Below are positions 23,934-35,592 of a DNA stretch of 64,000 nt, piece by piece. The position numbers were made by a program, and so were the translations under genes. The stretch comes from Diplocarpon mali (Eukaryota > Ascomycota > Leotiomycetes > Helotiales > Drepanopezizaceae): positions 364,764 through 428,763 of the forward strand of contig JAENRP010000005.1 of the NCBI GenBank assembly GCA_024741835.1, in the 5' to 3' direction. Position 1 is the stretch's first letter; the number at the start of each line of letters is the position of its first letter. The notes beneath the pieces were generated by a model. That model searched no databases, was not told the DNA's origin, and saw nothing but the letters and a program-made list of their open reading frames with translations.

Positions 23934-24807
23934 TGCTTAGTATTTGTGAGTCGAAATGATCTCTAATAAGACCAAGGCACCAGCAGTGTTGTGGTTGTGT
24001 TGTTGTGTACCTAGGTAGTTGTATAATTCAAACTGTACTTGGCAGAAGCTCAGAGGGAAACCACGAGAGATGAGAAATGTCAATATTCGGGTAAATTACC
24101 TCTTTGAGATAGCGCCGGCTCATACCGAAGCTAGTACCAGGCTGGACACCTCAGTGCAGGACTAATGGCAGATAGTTGTTAGATGTTCTAGTCTTTAGCT
24201 AGAGACTAATAGAGTCTCTATATGCTCTGAAACTGTTCTTCTGAGAGTGGGGGCAGCTTCTTAGCCTCCTGGCTAAGAAGACATACAAGCAGCATGACTT
24301 TGAAAAGAGAAAGAAGCTTCCATTATTGGAGCAGTATTGTAGAGGGCTGAAAAACAATGAGATCTCGTGATAGGAAGCCACAAGACTGGCATAAGCCGAA
24401 TGAAGGATAAATACGAGACCTATGATGTACTTTAGAAAGTACCGAAAAACGCAACCAACAACCAACCTACGATTACACCTTCAACTTGGGTCATGTTCCC
24501 AATTCTCCCCTGAGGCCTGCCCAATTGTGGTGCTCCCTCCTTTTGTTTTGGTTCCTTAGAAGAGCCTCCTCTTGTTGTGTTCCCCTCCTGTTTCTTTAGT
24601 ATGAGATGTGAATTGAGCATGACTTTTAAAAAACACGTCAGAGAGCTCATGATCCGTATAAGATTTAGGCTCGTAGATTTGTGGTTGCAGGCACTATGCA
24701 ATTTCATACAGAGTACATAAGAAAAGCAGAAGGAGCTATCAGATACCTGCTGTCAGTTCAGTTATGTAATGGAAAGCATAAGGGTAGAATTTGTTACTCT
24801 AAGTTTC
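23934..24807. other. Intergenic region
   Basis: About 870 bp upstream of the large disordered-protein gene and downstream of the TANGO2-like gene. The short minus-strand frames at about 24199-24707 carry no domain and read as chance. Confidence 0.5.
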
Positions 24808-25845
24808 TCATTTCCAGCCTTCAATATTGAACTCGAATCTCACATCTCCGTTCCCCCTTTCAATAGGCTGGCCATTGGGATCCCAGAGTGACCGCTCTAT
24901 GAGTGTTACCTTCCCATCCCAGTCGACAAGTATAATGGTCTGCCTTTGTGTGCCATAGATACCTGTCACTGAAACACTTGTTACTGTGTTTAGTTGCTCT
25001 TCTTTCTTCAATTTGAGGTCTCCTTTCACCAATGAGATATCGTTCGCAATAGTGGGGTTGGCAGATGCAATGGTATCTGCTTTGGGTAATGCTTCGGGGG
25101 GTAATGATCCAATTGACGGGATGAATATAGAGTTTCTGAGCTCGTAGACGTACTCATCAAAGGAACGACCATTTTGTGCTGGTAAAGTCTCCGTGTCGAG
25201 GATGGCAAAGAACTTATCAACCAGCTCCTCTTCACTCAATCCAGCTTCTACGCCATCTTTTACGGCCTGAACGACCTTCTCTCTGCCCATCTGGACTTTG
25301 CACCAGATATCAGGATCTGAGTATGCGTTATTGCTAAGAGCATAGACTTCCCCTCGCTTCTCTGCAATCCAGGGCACCTTTTCTGGATCATCGCATCGAT
25401 TTGAAATGATGGCTAATGGTTCCAACTCGTTTTGGACATCCCCTCGTTTCCTCAACTTCCCACAGACAAGAGAGAAGCCTCCCACGCCCTTGACTCCATC
25501 TGCAGCCATGAAACGGTGTACAAATTCTTCAGTACTCTCCTCCGCGGGCGCTGTCAACCACGCCGTCACTATCCCTCCTCTGCTTTTCGTGCCGATTATC
25601 GGATGTGCCGCATCATGGGTCTCTGTTTCTCGGTAATTCGTTAGGACGGCAAAGTTCCCTCTTTTCGTAACCCCAAGCCATGTCCCTTGCTCTGCTCGCT
25701 GAAGGTCTCTCGACGATAGAATCTCTTGCTGATGGGATGACCACCAGTGCGGTCTGCTTGTCGGGCGAGTAATGAATTCGTCGCGGTTGTTGAGAAGTAT
25801 TAAGGCATAGGAGGGATGAGCAGTTGTTGCTATAACGATACACAT
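24808..25845 (-). CDS. TANGO2: TANGO2-family NRDE protein
   Basis: One uninterrupted exon of 345 aa from ATG 25843-25845. The defining NRDE motif is at residues 20-23 (LLNNRDEFITRPT), preceded by the conserved start MCIVIATTAHPSYAL. Further family landmarks are GTWLGVTKRGNFAVLTNYRE, GGFSLVCGKL, YALSNNAY and a C-terminal TGIYGTQRQTIILVD. The length fits eukaryotic TANGO2 homologues. Members are linked to Golgi/ER organisation, mitochondria and heme or lipid handling; the N-terminal Cys2 is typical of the family. It is divergently arranged with the Yop1-like gene across about 717 bp. Assignment is strong; biochemical function is unsettled in the family. Confidence 0.93.
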   Translation of the reverse strand: MCIVIATTAHPSYALILLNNRDEFITRPTSRPHWWSSHQQEILSSRDLQRAEQGTWLGVTKRGNFAVLTNYRETETHDAAHPIIGTKSRGGIVTAWLTAPAEESTEEFVHRFMAADGVKGVGGFSLVCGKLRKRGDVQNELEPLAIISNRCDDPEKVPWIAEKRGEVYALSNNAYSDPDIWCKVQMGREKVVQAVKDGVEAGLSEEELVDKFFAILDTETLPAQNGRSFDEYVYELRNSIFIPSIGSLPPEALPKADTIASANPTIANDISLVKGDLKLKKEEQLNTVTSVSVTGIYGTQRQTIILVDWDGKVTLIERSLWDPNGQPIERGNGDVRFEFNIEGWK

Positions 25846-26562
25846 AATCGCAGATTTTGCCTGGATGGAAGAGTTGTTGGTGTGATGGTGGTGAATCTAG
25901 TAAGATTACTGATGCTTCAAGGACTCTTCTTTCGATTGCTGCCTAGAATGTGAAAATGCAGAGCCAGCACACGTTGAATTTGCAAAGCCAATATGTGTGC
26001 GTCGGAATCAGATGTTACACCTGGCGATCACTAGAACACGTTACTTAGATAATTACCTGCACGGCATTGTATGATACTTTGCAGCGGCCTCTCAGGGGCG
26101 GGTTATAGGACTGTAGCTGACGCTGCCTGCGGTAGGTAGGTACTGCACATGCTCGGAGATCGGAGAGGTCTTGTCAGAGAAAGCAGGGCAACAAGATCGT
26201 AGTCCCATGTTCTTGAAACAAATTACTACATGGCAAGATTCTCAACCCTGGGGGATCAACATGTACAACACAGAAAAGAACACGCGGTTGGATATTTGTG
26301 CCGTTAGTCAGGAAGTGCCGGCAGGTGTCCTTGTTTGCTTGCCCACGAGACCCCGATAAGATGTTATCGCTGTAGTAGGTAAGCTCGTACCTCCTTGACT
26401 CGCTCTCACTGCTGACCTGCTCCCGTACGAATTACCTACCGTCAAATGTTCCTGTTAATCCTCGGGCTCTGAAATGCTCCAGATCTGCTCGTTCTTCCTA
26501 CCTACCATACCTCTCTGATCGATTTCACCACTCACGGGCAGCAGACGCCCGCCTCTGCAATC
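25846..26562. promoter_or_regulatory. Divergent promoter region, TANGO2-like / Yop1-like
   Basis: 717 bp between two divergently transcribed genes, so both promoters must lie here. CCTACCTACC/TAGGTAGG-type motifs recur (around 26130 and 26490-26510). No binding site is assigned. Confidence 0.55.
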
Positions 26563-27772
26563 ATGTTTTTCGCGACCTTCGCCAACCTCTTATCGTAAGC
26601 TCAACCTTGACCCCGCCTTGCTCCGGCTCCAGCTCCAGCTTCCCCAGATGAATAAGTGGTGTCTAATGGCACGCTGGCATACTAAACAGTTCGATCCCAA
26701 CTTTCCTCTTCCCAGTCTTCGCCTCCTACAAAGCCCTCAAGACCTCTGATCCAGCGCTGTTGGCACCATGGTTGATGTACTGGGTGGTGCTGGCATGTGC
26801 GCTTTTCTTTGAATCCTGGGCAGGGTTCATTCTCGTCTGGTGCGTATCTTCCTTCACCTCCTTGGACACCGGAATTGACAGAAGCGACTCAGGGTTCCGT
26901 TCTATGCCTGGATCCGCCTCGGCTTCCTCCTCTACTTGATTCTTCCTCAGACGCAAGGTGCAAAGGTTCTCTATCAATCGCACGTTCACCCCTGGCTGCA
27001 AGAGAACGAACGATCCATCGACGACTTCATATCCTCCGCCCACGATCGTGCAAAAGCAGCCGGCTACACATACCTCAAACAAGCTGTCGAGCTCCTCAAA
27101 CAACACCTCCTGGGTCTCCCTCCCAAGGAGCCCACGCCTCCTCCAACACCTTCACCCTTTACTTACACCCAAAGCCTCATTGCCCGTTTCAACCTCCCCT
27201 CTGCAAGACCTGCCATTGGCGCAGCAAGCACAGCTACGGATTTCTACTCTCTACTGGCCTCTGCTGTCAACGCAGCTACGTCGCGGGATCTCGCCTCAGG
27301 TGCCCAACCTCGAGACATCTCGAACTCGGGAACCCTCATTCCGCCCTCGGTTAGCGGCGACGATCGTCTCGCTTTTATCTCCGCGCAACGAGAACGCCTC
27401 GCCATCCTGCTCTCTGCCCTCGACAAAGAAGCGAATACGCTTCAAAAGCAGCCCGCAAACCCCGCACCTCGACATGTGCCGAATATGTTCTTCCATGGTA
27501 GCAGCGAGGGAGAAGAACGTCCAATAAGCGCCATGAGTGGTCTCAGCACGCGAAAGAGCGAGCATGACTTCGAGAAAATCGAAGCCGAGTCTGGAGCCGA
27601 GGAACCCGATATTCCATACCGTCAGACAATCCAGAGGAGCAGTGGAAGTACAGGTAGCTGGATGCCATGGTCTTGGGGAGCGAAGGATGACGGACCAACT
27701 GGTACTGATACTGATATGAGCGGGACCCCACAGGTGGAAGACAAGGGCAGAAGTTCGGGCGTCGATGCGTAG
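26563..27772 (+). CDS. Yop1/REEP (TB2/DP1/HVA22) family ER-shaping protein
   Basis: Three exons, 26563-26594, 26690-26839 and 26893-27772, give 354 codons (353 aa). Exon 1 encodes MFFATFANLLS. Exons 2 and 3 carry the TB2/DP1/HVA22 core: SIPTFLFPVFASYKALKTSD, WLMYWVVLACALFFESWAGF, VPFYAWIRLGFLLYLILPQT and the following QGAKVLYQSHVHPWL. The hydrophobic hairpins of this family sit in the tubular ER membrane and help curve it. After about residue 110 comes a helical stretch, then a long Ser/Pro/Glu-rich C-terminal extension that makes this protein longer than yeast Yop1 (about 180 aa). Long-tailed versions are known in filamentous fungi. The start is set by splice phase and the conserved hydrophobic N-terminus. 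Confidence 0.92.
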
Positions 27773-30487
27773 ATTTTAGGGACGGCGGCTTTGGAGTTCA
27801 ACGGCTAGAGAGCGGTTCCTACAGCTGGCATCATTATTCAGAATTGCTGGATCCGTCTGGATCTACCTACTTTCTTTGCGGCACGGGATTATGGACAGAA
27901 GTGTGCGATAAGATATCACTATGGTGAATCGTTGCAAACATGTACCTGGGCACTTCTGCTTACTTATTTGCAAGAACAGAAGGATATTACTCTGATTGGG
28001 TATCTTATTGGGGGCTCAATTTTTTGAAACGAAGTCAACTTCTCATTTCATTCGCCCTTATTATGACACCTGGAATCCGCATATGAATACAACTAGGTAC
28101 GGAAACTGTGACAAAGAGCAGGCATTCCATCCTTGTAAGATACTAATCCAGTAGTAGCTTGTATTGCACTGGTGCACATTTCCGCTGAAACCATATATGC
28201 TTGCTTGTCTAATTGAAATTAGTGGTTACTGATTTGCTTTACATTGAGCCCCTATCTTCTCAGACCTTGAGTGCTAGTGTTTGAGTTCTATCTACTCACC
28301 ACACTTTGATCTCTACTGTGAACCATAGTTATGAGGGTCCGCCTCATTCTCATTCTGTTTGTCTGATATTTCATAGCGCGAAGTATACGTTCATCTATAT
28401 GTAATACTTAAATCAACTTTGTGAGTGGAATGAGCTTTGAGAATTACCTTTTGCATCTTTTTTTGGCCAGATTGTGGTAAATCAGTCATTTCACTTTCTC
28501 TGCAAAAAAAAATGGAGGGATATATAAATCCTTGCCTGGAAAAGGGGAGAGAGACATTGTAAAATGTACTCAAACAATAGCAATAATAACAGGAGAGCAC
28601 GAGAGGACTACCGTTGTTTGGGTTTCTTTTTCGGAAGTGTCTTATGTATCTTGGCTAATTCCCTTCTTACACTAGAGGAATACATGGCACCGGAAAGCGG
28701 TTAAGAGTGAGGAGTTTGGGCAAAATTTGTTGTCATAAGAATAATTTAGCACAATGTCTTGATAATTTGCTATCAAAACACTGCAGAACCATTAATAGTG
28801 TCATATTCTCATACTTTCTTAGATATGCTGTTGCACCATTCCTATGTCAGAATACTAGTCACATTTAGTCATGTGATGATGCTTGGCTTTGCTTGGCACT
28901 AGCTACTGTATATACTCCTCGCTCTCCAAGAATAGCTTGGAGAGAGTGTGCTTTACGACCACGAATATAATCAACGTATTTGAGAAGCTTCGCTCCTTAT
29001 GTGATACCAAAACTATGCTATAACCTTGAACTATACCAGGCTAGACTAGGCAACAGATAGGTTCCTATGACTTCAACCCTTGGAAAATTCACATTCTACC
29101 TAATGCGGGCTCAACAGCGCTACTGGCCACCTCTAACCTTACGGTAGTATCAGCCTGGAAAGCCTAAACTGCCTCCTTTATTCGGCCCGTGTTTGCATAC
29201 TTGGAATGCGATTCCTGAGCTGACGGATGAAAGCAAGGAAATCACTTCTCTTGAATTCTACTCTCTGCAGAGGTGAGTGATATAACGAAAGGTTCTACAC
29301 AAATTTCAGCCTCCCACTAGAACCAAATCTCAGTGATATTAAAAGCTTGTGAGCCTCTTACAATCAAGAAAGTGACGGATGACACTAGCAGATAGTGCGT
29401 TAATGAATATTCAGTTTCTTGGTCTGAAAAGACAAATGGCAAAAATAGTAGGGAGGCATGTGAGTAGGTAGAGAAACAGAAACAGTATTTTTTTCTAGAT
29501 CCTTGAACTGTAAGCCGACAACGTCAGTCCCGAAGACAGAAAGGTGAACAGAAAGGAAAGGGAGTAGTCGCTATAAAGAACAGTCATTTGTCAAACATAC
29601 TCTTATTTCAAATGCCTGTGAATAACCAGAGAGGAGATTTTGCACACGGACTAAGTCGCGGCTAAATATACTACTATAGATCGCTTGCAGAATGAACAAA
29701 CCTACCAGCTAACCATGCCAGAGAAGAGACAGTGCATGATCAAGCAAGACCTTACCAGATATGGTTCATATCACTTCTGTCCATGGTATTCACCAAGCAC
29801 CTCTGCTTTAGCAGAGAAGTTTCCCCTGAGCTTCTCTTGAGTCATCTCCCTCCTAGTGCAGAGAGGTTCATCGCACAGGAGACGACATACAGTGGTCACG
29901 TGGCGACGAGACAAAACTCAGAGACCCACTTGATGTCACGCCGTTACTATTAGCTCTAGAGCCTCAAAGGCCGTCATCAGTCCGGCCATCCCTTAGGTTT
30001 AGAACTGTTGTCTAGAAGTCTCATCTCTAGAGTACTCGGAGCCCGAGAACACGAAATGTCGTTTTGTTTATGCCGAATTAAGCGAGTCGAACCTCGACGT
30101 CTTCGTGCAGTGCAGGCGGCCACTACGCTGTAGGGATTGGGTGCAAGCACTCGAAGCTTAGTTTGAAATGCGTTCTGATGCGTGTTCTTGGTGATTGTGA
30201 TGCGTACCTTGAGATCTAGCTCGTACTGATACTACACTATTCAAGTGATGTAATACCCCCCACATCACCCCCAACCTAGCCTGTTCAAGTCAGAGTAGCT
30301 GGCCAGTCACGCACATTGGACCCCGAGCATACATTCTATTATTTCCCCCAGAGCGCGGGTACTCTCTAATCTTTCCTTTCCACACTGCAACTCCTCCCTC
30401 TCCAGCCAAGTCTCACCACCCACCAGACACCCGCGCAGCAGACACCCCCAACAGAATCCTCAGCCGCGCGCCGCCGCCGCCGAGCAA
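27773..30487. other. Gene-poor intergenic region
   Basis: About 2.7 kb without a supported gene. It is AT-rich and stop-dense in all frames, and open frames are short (at most about 73 codons). The segment around 28920-29060 (a hairpin-like CTCTCCAAGAATAGCTTGGAGAG, then an AT-rich leader) recalls an LTR/leader junction, but no gag frame follows. Confidence 0.5.
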
Positions 30488-31457
30488 ATGTGCCAGCTGC
30501 ACAAGGTCAAGTACCTCATCTGTGGCAACAGCCAGTACGAGCCCGCCACGACCTGCTCCTGGTACGACGACCCCGCCAACGCCGAGAAGCGCTTCTCCAG
30601 AGCCGTGGCAGACCGTTGTCCCTCCCTCACCAGGCCCGCTCCCGGCACGGCGGTGGTCAAGAGGCACGCGAAGTGTTTCTGGTGCGAGAGTACGTCTCCT
30701 GCTGCCCTTTGCATTGCATGAGATAGAGCCAGGCTGTCGCTCCCCCGAATCGACGTCCCCGACTGGATCTGGGCACGCTAACATCCTCGAAGTCTGCGGG
30801 TTCGTCAGGCGCGGAGAGCTCCCTCCCTTGACCGAGGAAGAGAGGAGACGGAAAGAGGTCTGGGCGATGCGGATCAAGTGCTGGAACGACTTCGTGGATG
30901 CCCAGGTGGCATACACTCGCAAACGGCTGGAACGAGCTGAGAGGCGGCACATACGAAGGGTGTATGATGGTGCGTCTCTACTCATTCTTCTCCCTCCCCT
31001 GGAGTTTTGTGTCGCGCCGAGATTTGAAAATGGTCAGGGGCGTTTGTGGCGTCCACCTCCCCTCTCCTCTGGCTCCCTCAAAAAGCTGCTTGGGTGGGAA
31101 GAGTAGAGATTCAAAGCCTGGAATCGGGTAGAAAATGAAGACGAAACTAACCCCCCTCTTCTAGCGGAGGACCCAGAGCCCGTGTACGGCAGAGCAGCCA
31201 TGTGTCAGCATCACCATCACCATCACCATCACCATCATCATACGCATACCCATACCCATACCCATACCCATCACTATTCACCACATCCCCAGGACACACA
31301 TGGCGTCCCAGTAGCCCCCGACAGCGACACCGATAGCCACTCTGCACACGACGCAGACCAGCGTTCTCGCGGACAGATAATCGCCGAGTTCTTGAGCGAC
31401 GATCCCATCCCGTCAATTCGGGAATACCAGTCCTGGCATGGATTGCCGCAGGCATAG
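30488..31457 (+). CDS. Cys-rich N-terminus / poly-His hypothetical protein
   Basis: Three exons, 30488-30689, 30793-30969 and 31165-31457, give 224 codons (223 aa). Exon 1 starts MCQLHKVKYLICGNSQYEPA and contains CSWYDD and CFWCE, so several Cys and one His are spaced as in a small metal-binding module. Exon 2 is a charged helical stretch (LTEEERRRKEVWAMRIKCW, AYTRKRLERAERRHIRRVYD). Exon 3 contains MCQ followed by 11 His and an alternating Thr-His run, encoded by a CATCAC/CATACC microsatellite, and ends REYQSWHGLPQA. All junctions are GT-AG and phase-consistent. I do not recognise a named family; a metal-binding role is inference from Cys/His content. Confidence 0.7.
31208..31275. repeat. Coding CATCAC / CATACC microsatellite
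   Basis: Tandem hexamers, first CATCAC-type then CATACC-type, inside the third exon of the hypothetical gene. Being in units of six, length changes preserve the frame and only alter the His/Thr-His run. Confidence 0.9.
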
Positions 31458-32099
31458 ATGTGGTATGGAGATCCACTCACCGTCCGGTTTGGAGGAATAC
31501 TTAGAACAGGCCCAGGAACGGAAGAGCGGTTCCATGGAGGATGACCTTCGGCGTGGACTGCGCGCGGTTAGCTCGAGCGCTTTCGTTTGGGATGAGCCAC
31601 TGGGCCGTGGCAGGGGGTCTGGCTCTGGATATAACTCTGCTGTGCGATGACTTGCCGGTGTTGGGGACCTTGCATTGTTGAAGTTCCGCTTGAGCCAGTT
31701 ATCTCTGGGCCGTTTCATGCAGCGGTGTATTGATTAGTTCTCATAGATACATAGATTATCTATGCTAGACTGATCTTGATGAATTTTTCGATCCCGGAAA
31801 TAATGGGGGACTCAGGCATCTTCCAATCTGCATGGCAACGGTGGTTCCGCTACCGGTGGCCTCGAGACGGGGTCCTCAGCAATTTTCCGGATGCAGTGAG
31901 TCAAAATTGAAATCTCTGGACAGTATTTCGAAATGGGAGAACAGCACCTGGAATGTACGGCGATGAATGTACGGCGATGTAGTATTATTCTATGGTTAGA
32001 TCCGACCACCAACTAAATCCACGAGAAAAAACGGCTATGTGCGATGTAGGTTCACCAAAGATACCGAATTCCGTCATCGCACCTCTTCCATTCCCAAAG
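31458..32099. other. Convergent intergenic region
   Basis: About 640 bp between the 3' ends of the poly-His hypothetical gene (+) and the copper amine oxidase gene (-). It should contain two 3' UTRs. No further feature seen. Confidence 0.5.
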
Positions 32100-34447
32100 C
32101 TACTTGTTACAACGACTGGCATCTCCCCCCGTCACAGCCAATTGGCTCATTTTATCAGCTGCGTCGAGAACCTGCTGCTTGCCCGCGACCTGAGACGGCG
32201 TACTGCAGTAGCTAGGTGGGACATCTAGAGCTGGGTTGCGCAGGAAGAAGTTACGCGGGCGAAGAAGTAACGTCATGGGCTCGGCAGGCATCACGGGGAA
32301 GTCTTCTGGAGACGGGAAATGAGTAATGCCGAATGTGTGCCAGAGCACGATGTCGGTGTTATCGATCGAGGCATCGCCGTTGGCGATCCATTCAGGAATT
32401 CCGCGGGAAGGCTCGCCAGAGGTCTGAGGTACGTGGCGACCGGCAGGAAGTATTTGATCGTCGTCATCTGTGCGGAGTCAGCTCTGCAGTTCTCAGGGCG
32501 CTCGTTTCGGAGAGGAGAGGAGGTCTATATTTACATTTTGTCACGTGGACAGCGTGTCTAGCGAATCCAGCTCGTTTCCACACCAAAGAGCCTTCCTTTG
32601 GCAGTAGTCCGGGGATTTCTCTGCTCACTAGTTTGTATGAGACCGGCTTGTGGCTGTATGGGTTCAGCTTGTTGGTGTTTGCCATATCCCAAGACCTGGA
32701 AGTAGCCCCATCGTAGTCCGCAACAGCCTCCTTAACAGTGGTGTACTTTGTTTTCTTGGCATAGAAGGCGTTTCCATATGGGTTTTCTCTGCTGCCAACC
32801 TCACCCGCACCTTGAGCAGCGTCGACCTGGAAGACAGTATTGTTTGGACCGTCAATATTTGGGTCGATTCGCAGGCAGAAAAGATGCTGATGGTTGTGGG
32901 CGTTGACGCCTGGGTAGACTTCTGTTCCCCAGCCGCGAGTATCCTCACCCGGGTTCATGGCGTAGGTATTTAGGATGCCTGTCAGTTTGATCTCCAGCTG
33001 GACTGTACCGTCTTGGTGGAAGATCCAGTACACACAGTATTCATAGTTGGCAGCTGTGAAGATGTGAGAGATGACGAGCTTACGGCCTCGAGTGACGATG
33101 ACTGAGTCGTCACGGAAATCGGTATGTTTGAACAAGATACCGGCATCTTCCTCATGGATACAGATGGCATTCTTGATGGTCGTACTCTGTCCTGCGCGGT
33201 TGACAAAGGCAGCACTGAATCATGGTCAGCGCGGTTTTCTTGGCAAATATTCGAGCTGCTCCCGGCTGATATCCAACAAGCCAGGAGCTTGTGAGATACT
33301 GAGAAATGGAGCTTGGGAAAACTCACTCCATATAGTGGATGCTTCCTTTGCAATCACACCCCAAAGCTAGACTATTAGTCATATACCCACCCCCATACTC
33401 GCCAAGGTCGAAGGCATGTTTCCGTTGGTGGGGATGTTCCGGATTTCCATATGGAACCACCATCTCCGCAAGCGACAACCGATAAAAGATCGGCCTCACA
33501 GTCCCCTTATCATTGTAGGTGATATTGTTAAGCACTATACCCTCCTTGTAGTTGAACCCAATATGCACATTCCAGTTTTGCCAATCGATACTCCGGCCCT
33601 CGATTTTGAACGAAACGCCCTCGGGCTGAGTGATATTGATAGGCTTGATATCCCTCCTGTACCCACCTTCGGCCTCGATGCTAGCCGAATGGTAATTGTT
33701 GGGCTTTGCTTTGCTGACGGGCCGACGAACGTCGGGGATATCGATGTGAATGATTTCTTGCTTATCGGCGTCAAATATCGGACAGAAGTCAAGCGGGAAC
33801 GAGTATTGACTGTCATCAACGTGTGGGCGGTAGTACATGAGAGCTTGCTGGAGTCGGACATTACTGCCGAATCTGTGGTCATAGCCAATTGTCCACGCTA
33901 CGAAGGTTCAGGTCAGGCTTCTTTTGAACAGCCCGAATACTTACGATCACAGTAGACCTTGTGCATGTCCTCGGCTGGGATGCCGCTGATCACGCACTGC
34001 TCAATCACCTTGGGATCTTTCCGCACCACATGTTCAACGATTTGCAGGTCCTCCATAGTGATCTAGATGCAATTAACGAGACATCCATTCTCCCAAAACA
34101 TCGTCACTTACCAACGGCTGCACACCCTCCATCTCTTCCCACTTGATGACCTTTCTAGCCTTCAAATCCACCAACCCATCAAAAACCTTTCCCCCGGGTG
34201 CCAGAGCAACAGTATCCGCAACTCTCGTCGGCAGCGGCGCAGTCGCCGGCGCCTCCAACCACTTCAGCATCTCCTTCTTTGGGGGCTCACGCAGAGTTAC
34301 CGCATTGTACGACAGCTTTCCGTGCTCCTTACTGATGATAGCTACCGCGGCCTCGATTTCAGCATTGCTTAGGGGATCGAAAGGATGAGGAGGAGGGGAA
34401 GTACCAGCGAAGTGCTGGGTAACGGACTTGAGTCTATCAAGTGCCAT
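32100..34447 (-). CDS. Copper amine oxidase (primary-amine oxidase)
   Basis: Five exons: 34112-34447, 33945-34062, 33327-33897, 32535-33214 and 32100-32467, giving 691 codons (690 aa). The enzyme oxidises primary amines to aldehyde, ammonia and H2O2 using copper and the self-made cofactor topaquinone (TPQ). The TPQ precursor is Tyr399 in TAANYEYCVYWIF, matching the N-Y-E/D-Y consensus. The catalytic base is probably Asp315 in FDLGEYGGG. Copper ligands are His450 and His452 in AHNHQHLF, plus the His in GITHFPSPEDFPVMPAE. Other landmarks are YYRPHVDDSQYSFPLDFCPI, LGCDCKGSIHYMD and LLLRPRNFFLRNPALDVPP. Length fits fungal AO-I type enzymes. The C-terminus ends SRCNK, which is not a canonical PTS1, and there is no signal peptide, so it is probably intracellular. 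All catalytic residues are present. Confidence 0.95.
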
Positions 34448-35592
34448 TGTGTGTTGTGATTAAGATATGGGTGAGAAGAAAGGGAGGCAGAGGGCAACCG
34501 AAAGAGAAATTTCACTTGAGAAGGGAAGATAAACAGAGTAATATGAAAAAAAATAAAAAAAATAAAAAAGATAGGGAGCGGGATTGAGAGTATCGAATCG
34601 GGTCGGGAGACCGATAGACGCAAGTGGGATGAAGCGATCAATTGAGATCGGTAACCACAGTCACGCTCCAAGGCCGCAGTGACTAAGATCCGCTACCTCG
34701 TACTGTAGCCGTACACATCGCCGCTGCGACTCCGGCACGGTCAAGCTGGACGGCGTGTTGTGGAATGATGGTTGGGAAGGGGTCACGATAAGCACTTATC
34801 GCCGGATTCTTTGACTGAAAAGGGCTAAGAGGGTGTGGGGTATCTGCATGCGTCGATCTCGATACGACCGATGCCAAAGGCCGGAAAACCGTTGCTGGAG
34901 GCTTTCCCCCAAAAGGCCTCTTCCCAACGGAGTATGAACTTCCTTCGATGCTTGAGCTCTATCCTGTTTTCCCGGGGGTCGGCCGGGACGATTGGCATGA
35001 GGAAGAGGGGAGATTTGCGAGAGCTACCGATGTGCGCGAGTGTAGATCGCGTGGAGTTTCAGGGGAGATTATTCTTCCCGAGATACTTCCCTCTCCTTGG
35101 CCTCCTTGAGGTGTGTTTTTCATTTGAGTCTTCTGCAAACGGACCTATGTTACTTGTTACTTGGCTACTGGCCAGCGCAAAACTGTTCACAAGGCCCGGG
35201 TCAGGTGATGAGATAAGCGAGGGGCTTGTACACACCTGCGCTCCACCAGTATTTACGAGCAACAATTCATCTCTGAGCGACAGCTTCGTATAAAGTCACT
35301 CTTCCTCACGATAAATATATGAGTTCGTGGCCCTGCCGACATTTATGCAATATGAACGCACATCATGCAATCGCGTGTATTGCTCCGTCTTTCTAGCACG
35401 CATTCGACCTAGCTTTCAACCGAAGCGAAACCTGCTCGGCGAGGACATGCTGCTTTGGGTACGTGGGATGTCAAGTCTTCAATCAGGAGTGCTGAATCAC
35501 GGGGATACCAAAAGTAGCATCAAAAACAGTCGGCGAAGGAGTCCTACTACAAACATGCCAGCTGGCCTTTGAGAGCCTTATAGAAAAAAAGC
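34448..35592. promoter_or_regulatory. Upstream region of the copper amine oxidase gene
   Basis: About 1.1 kb between the amine oxidase start and the 3' end of a decayed esterase gene. It contains an A-rich tract at about 34545-34572. GATA-type sites (GATAG, CGATAA) are scattered, which would fit nitrogen regulation, but they are too short to claim. Confidence 0.4.

Noticed and set aside
28900..29160. Possible LTR/leader plus gag start (hairpin, AT-rich leader, ATG near 29067)
   Set aside because: The frame after the ATG closes quickly, no second LTR or gag motif is present, and no target duplication was found.
31208..31320. Minus-strand Tyr-Gly/Asp-Gly repeat protein opposite the His-tract
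   Set aside because: It is the antisense shadow of the CATCAC/CATACC microsatellite; the plus-strand frame joins cleanly to two upstream exons.
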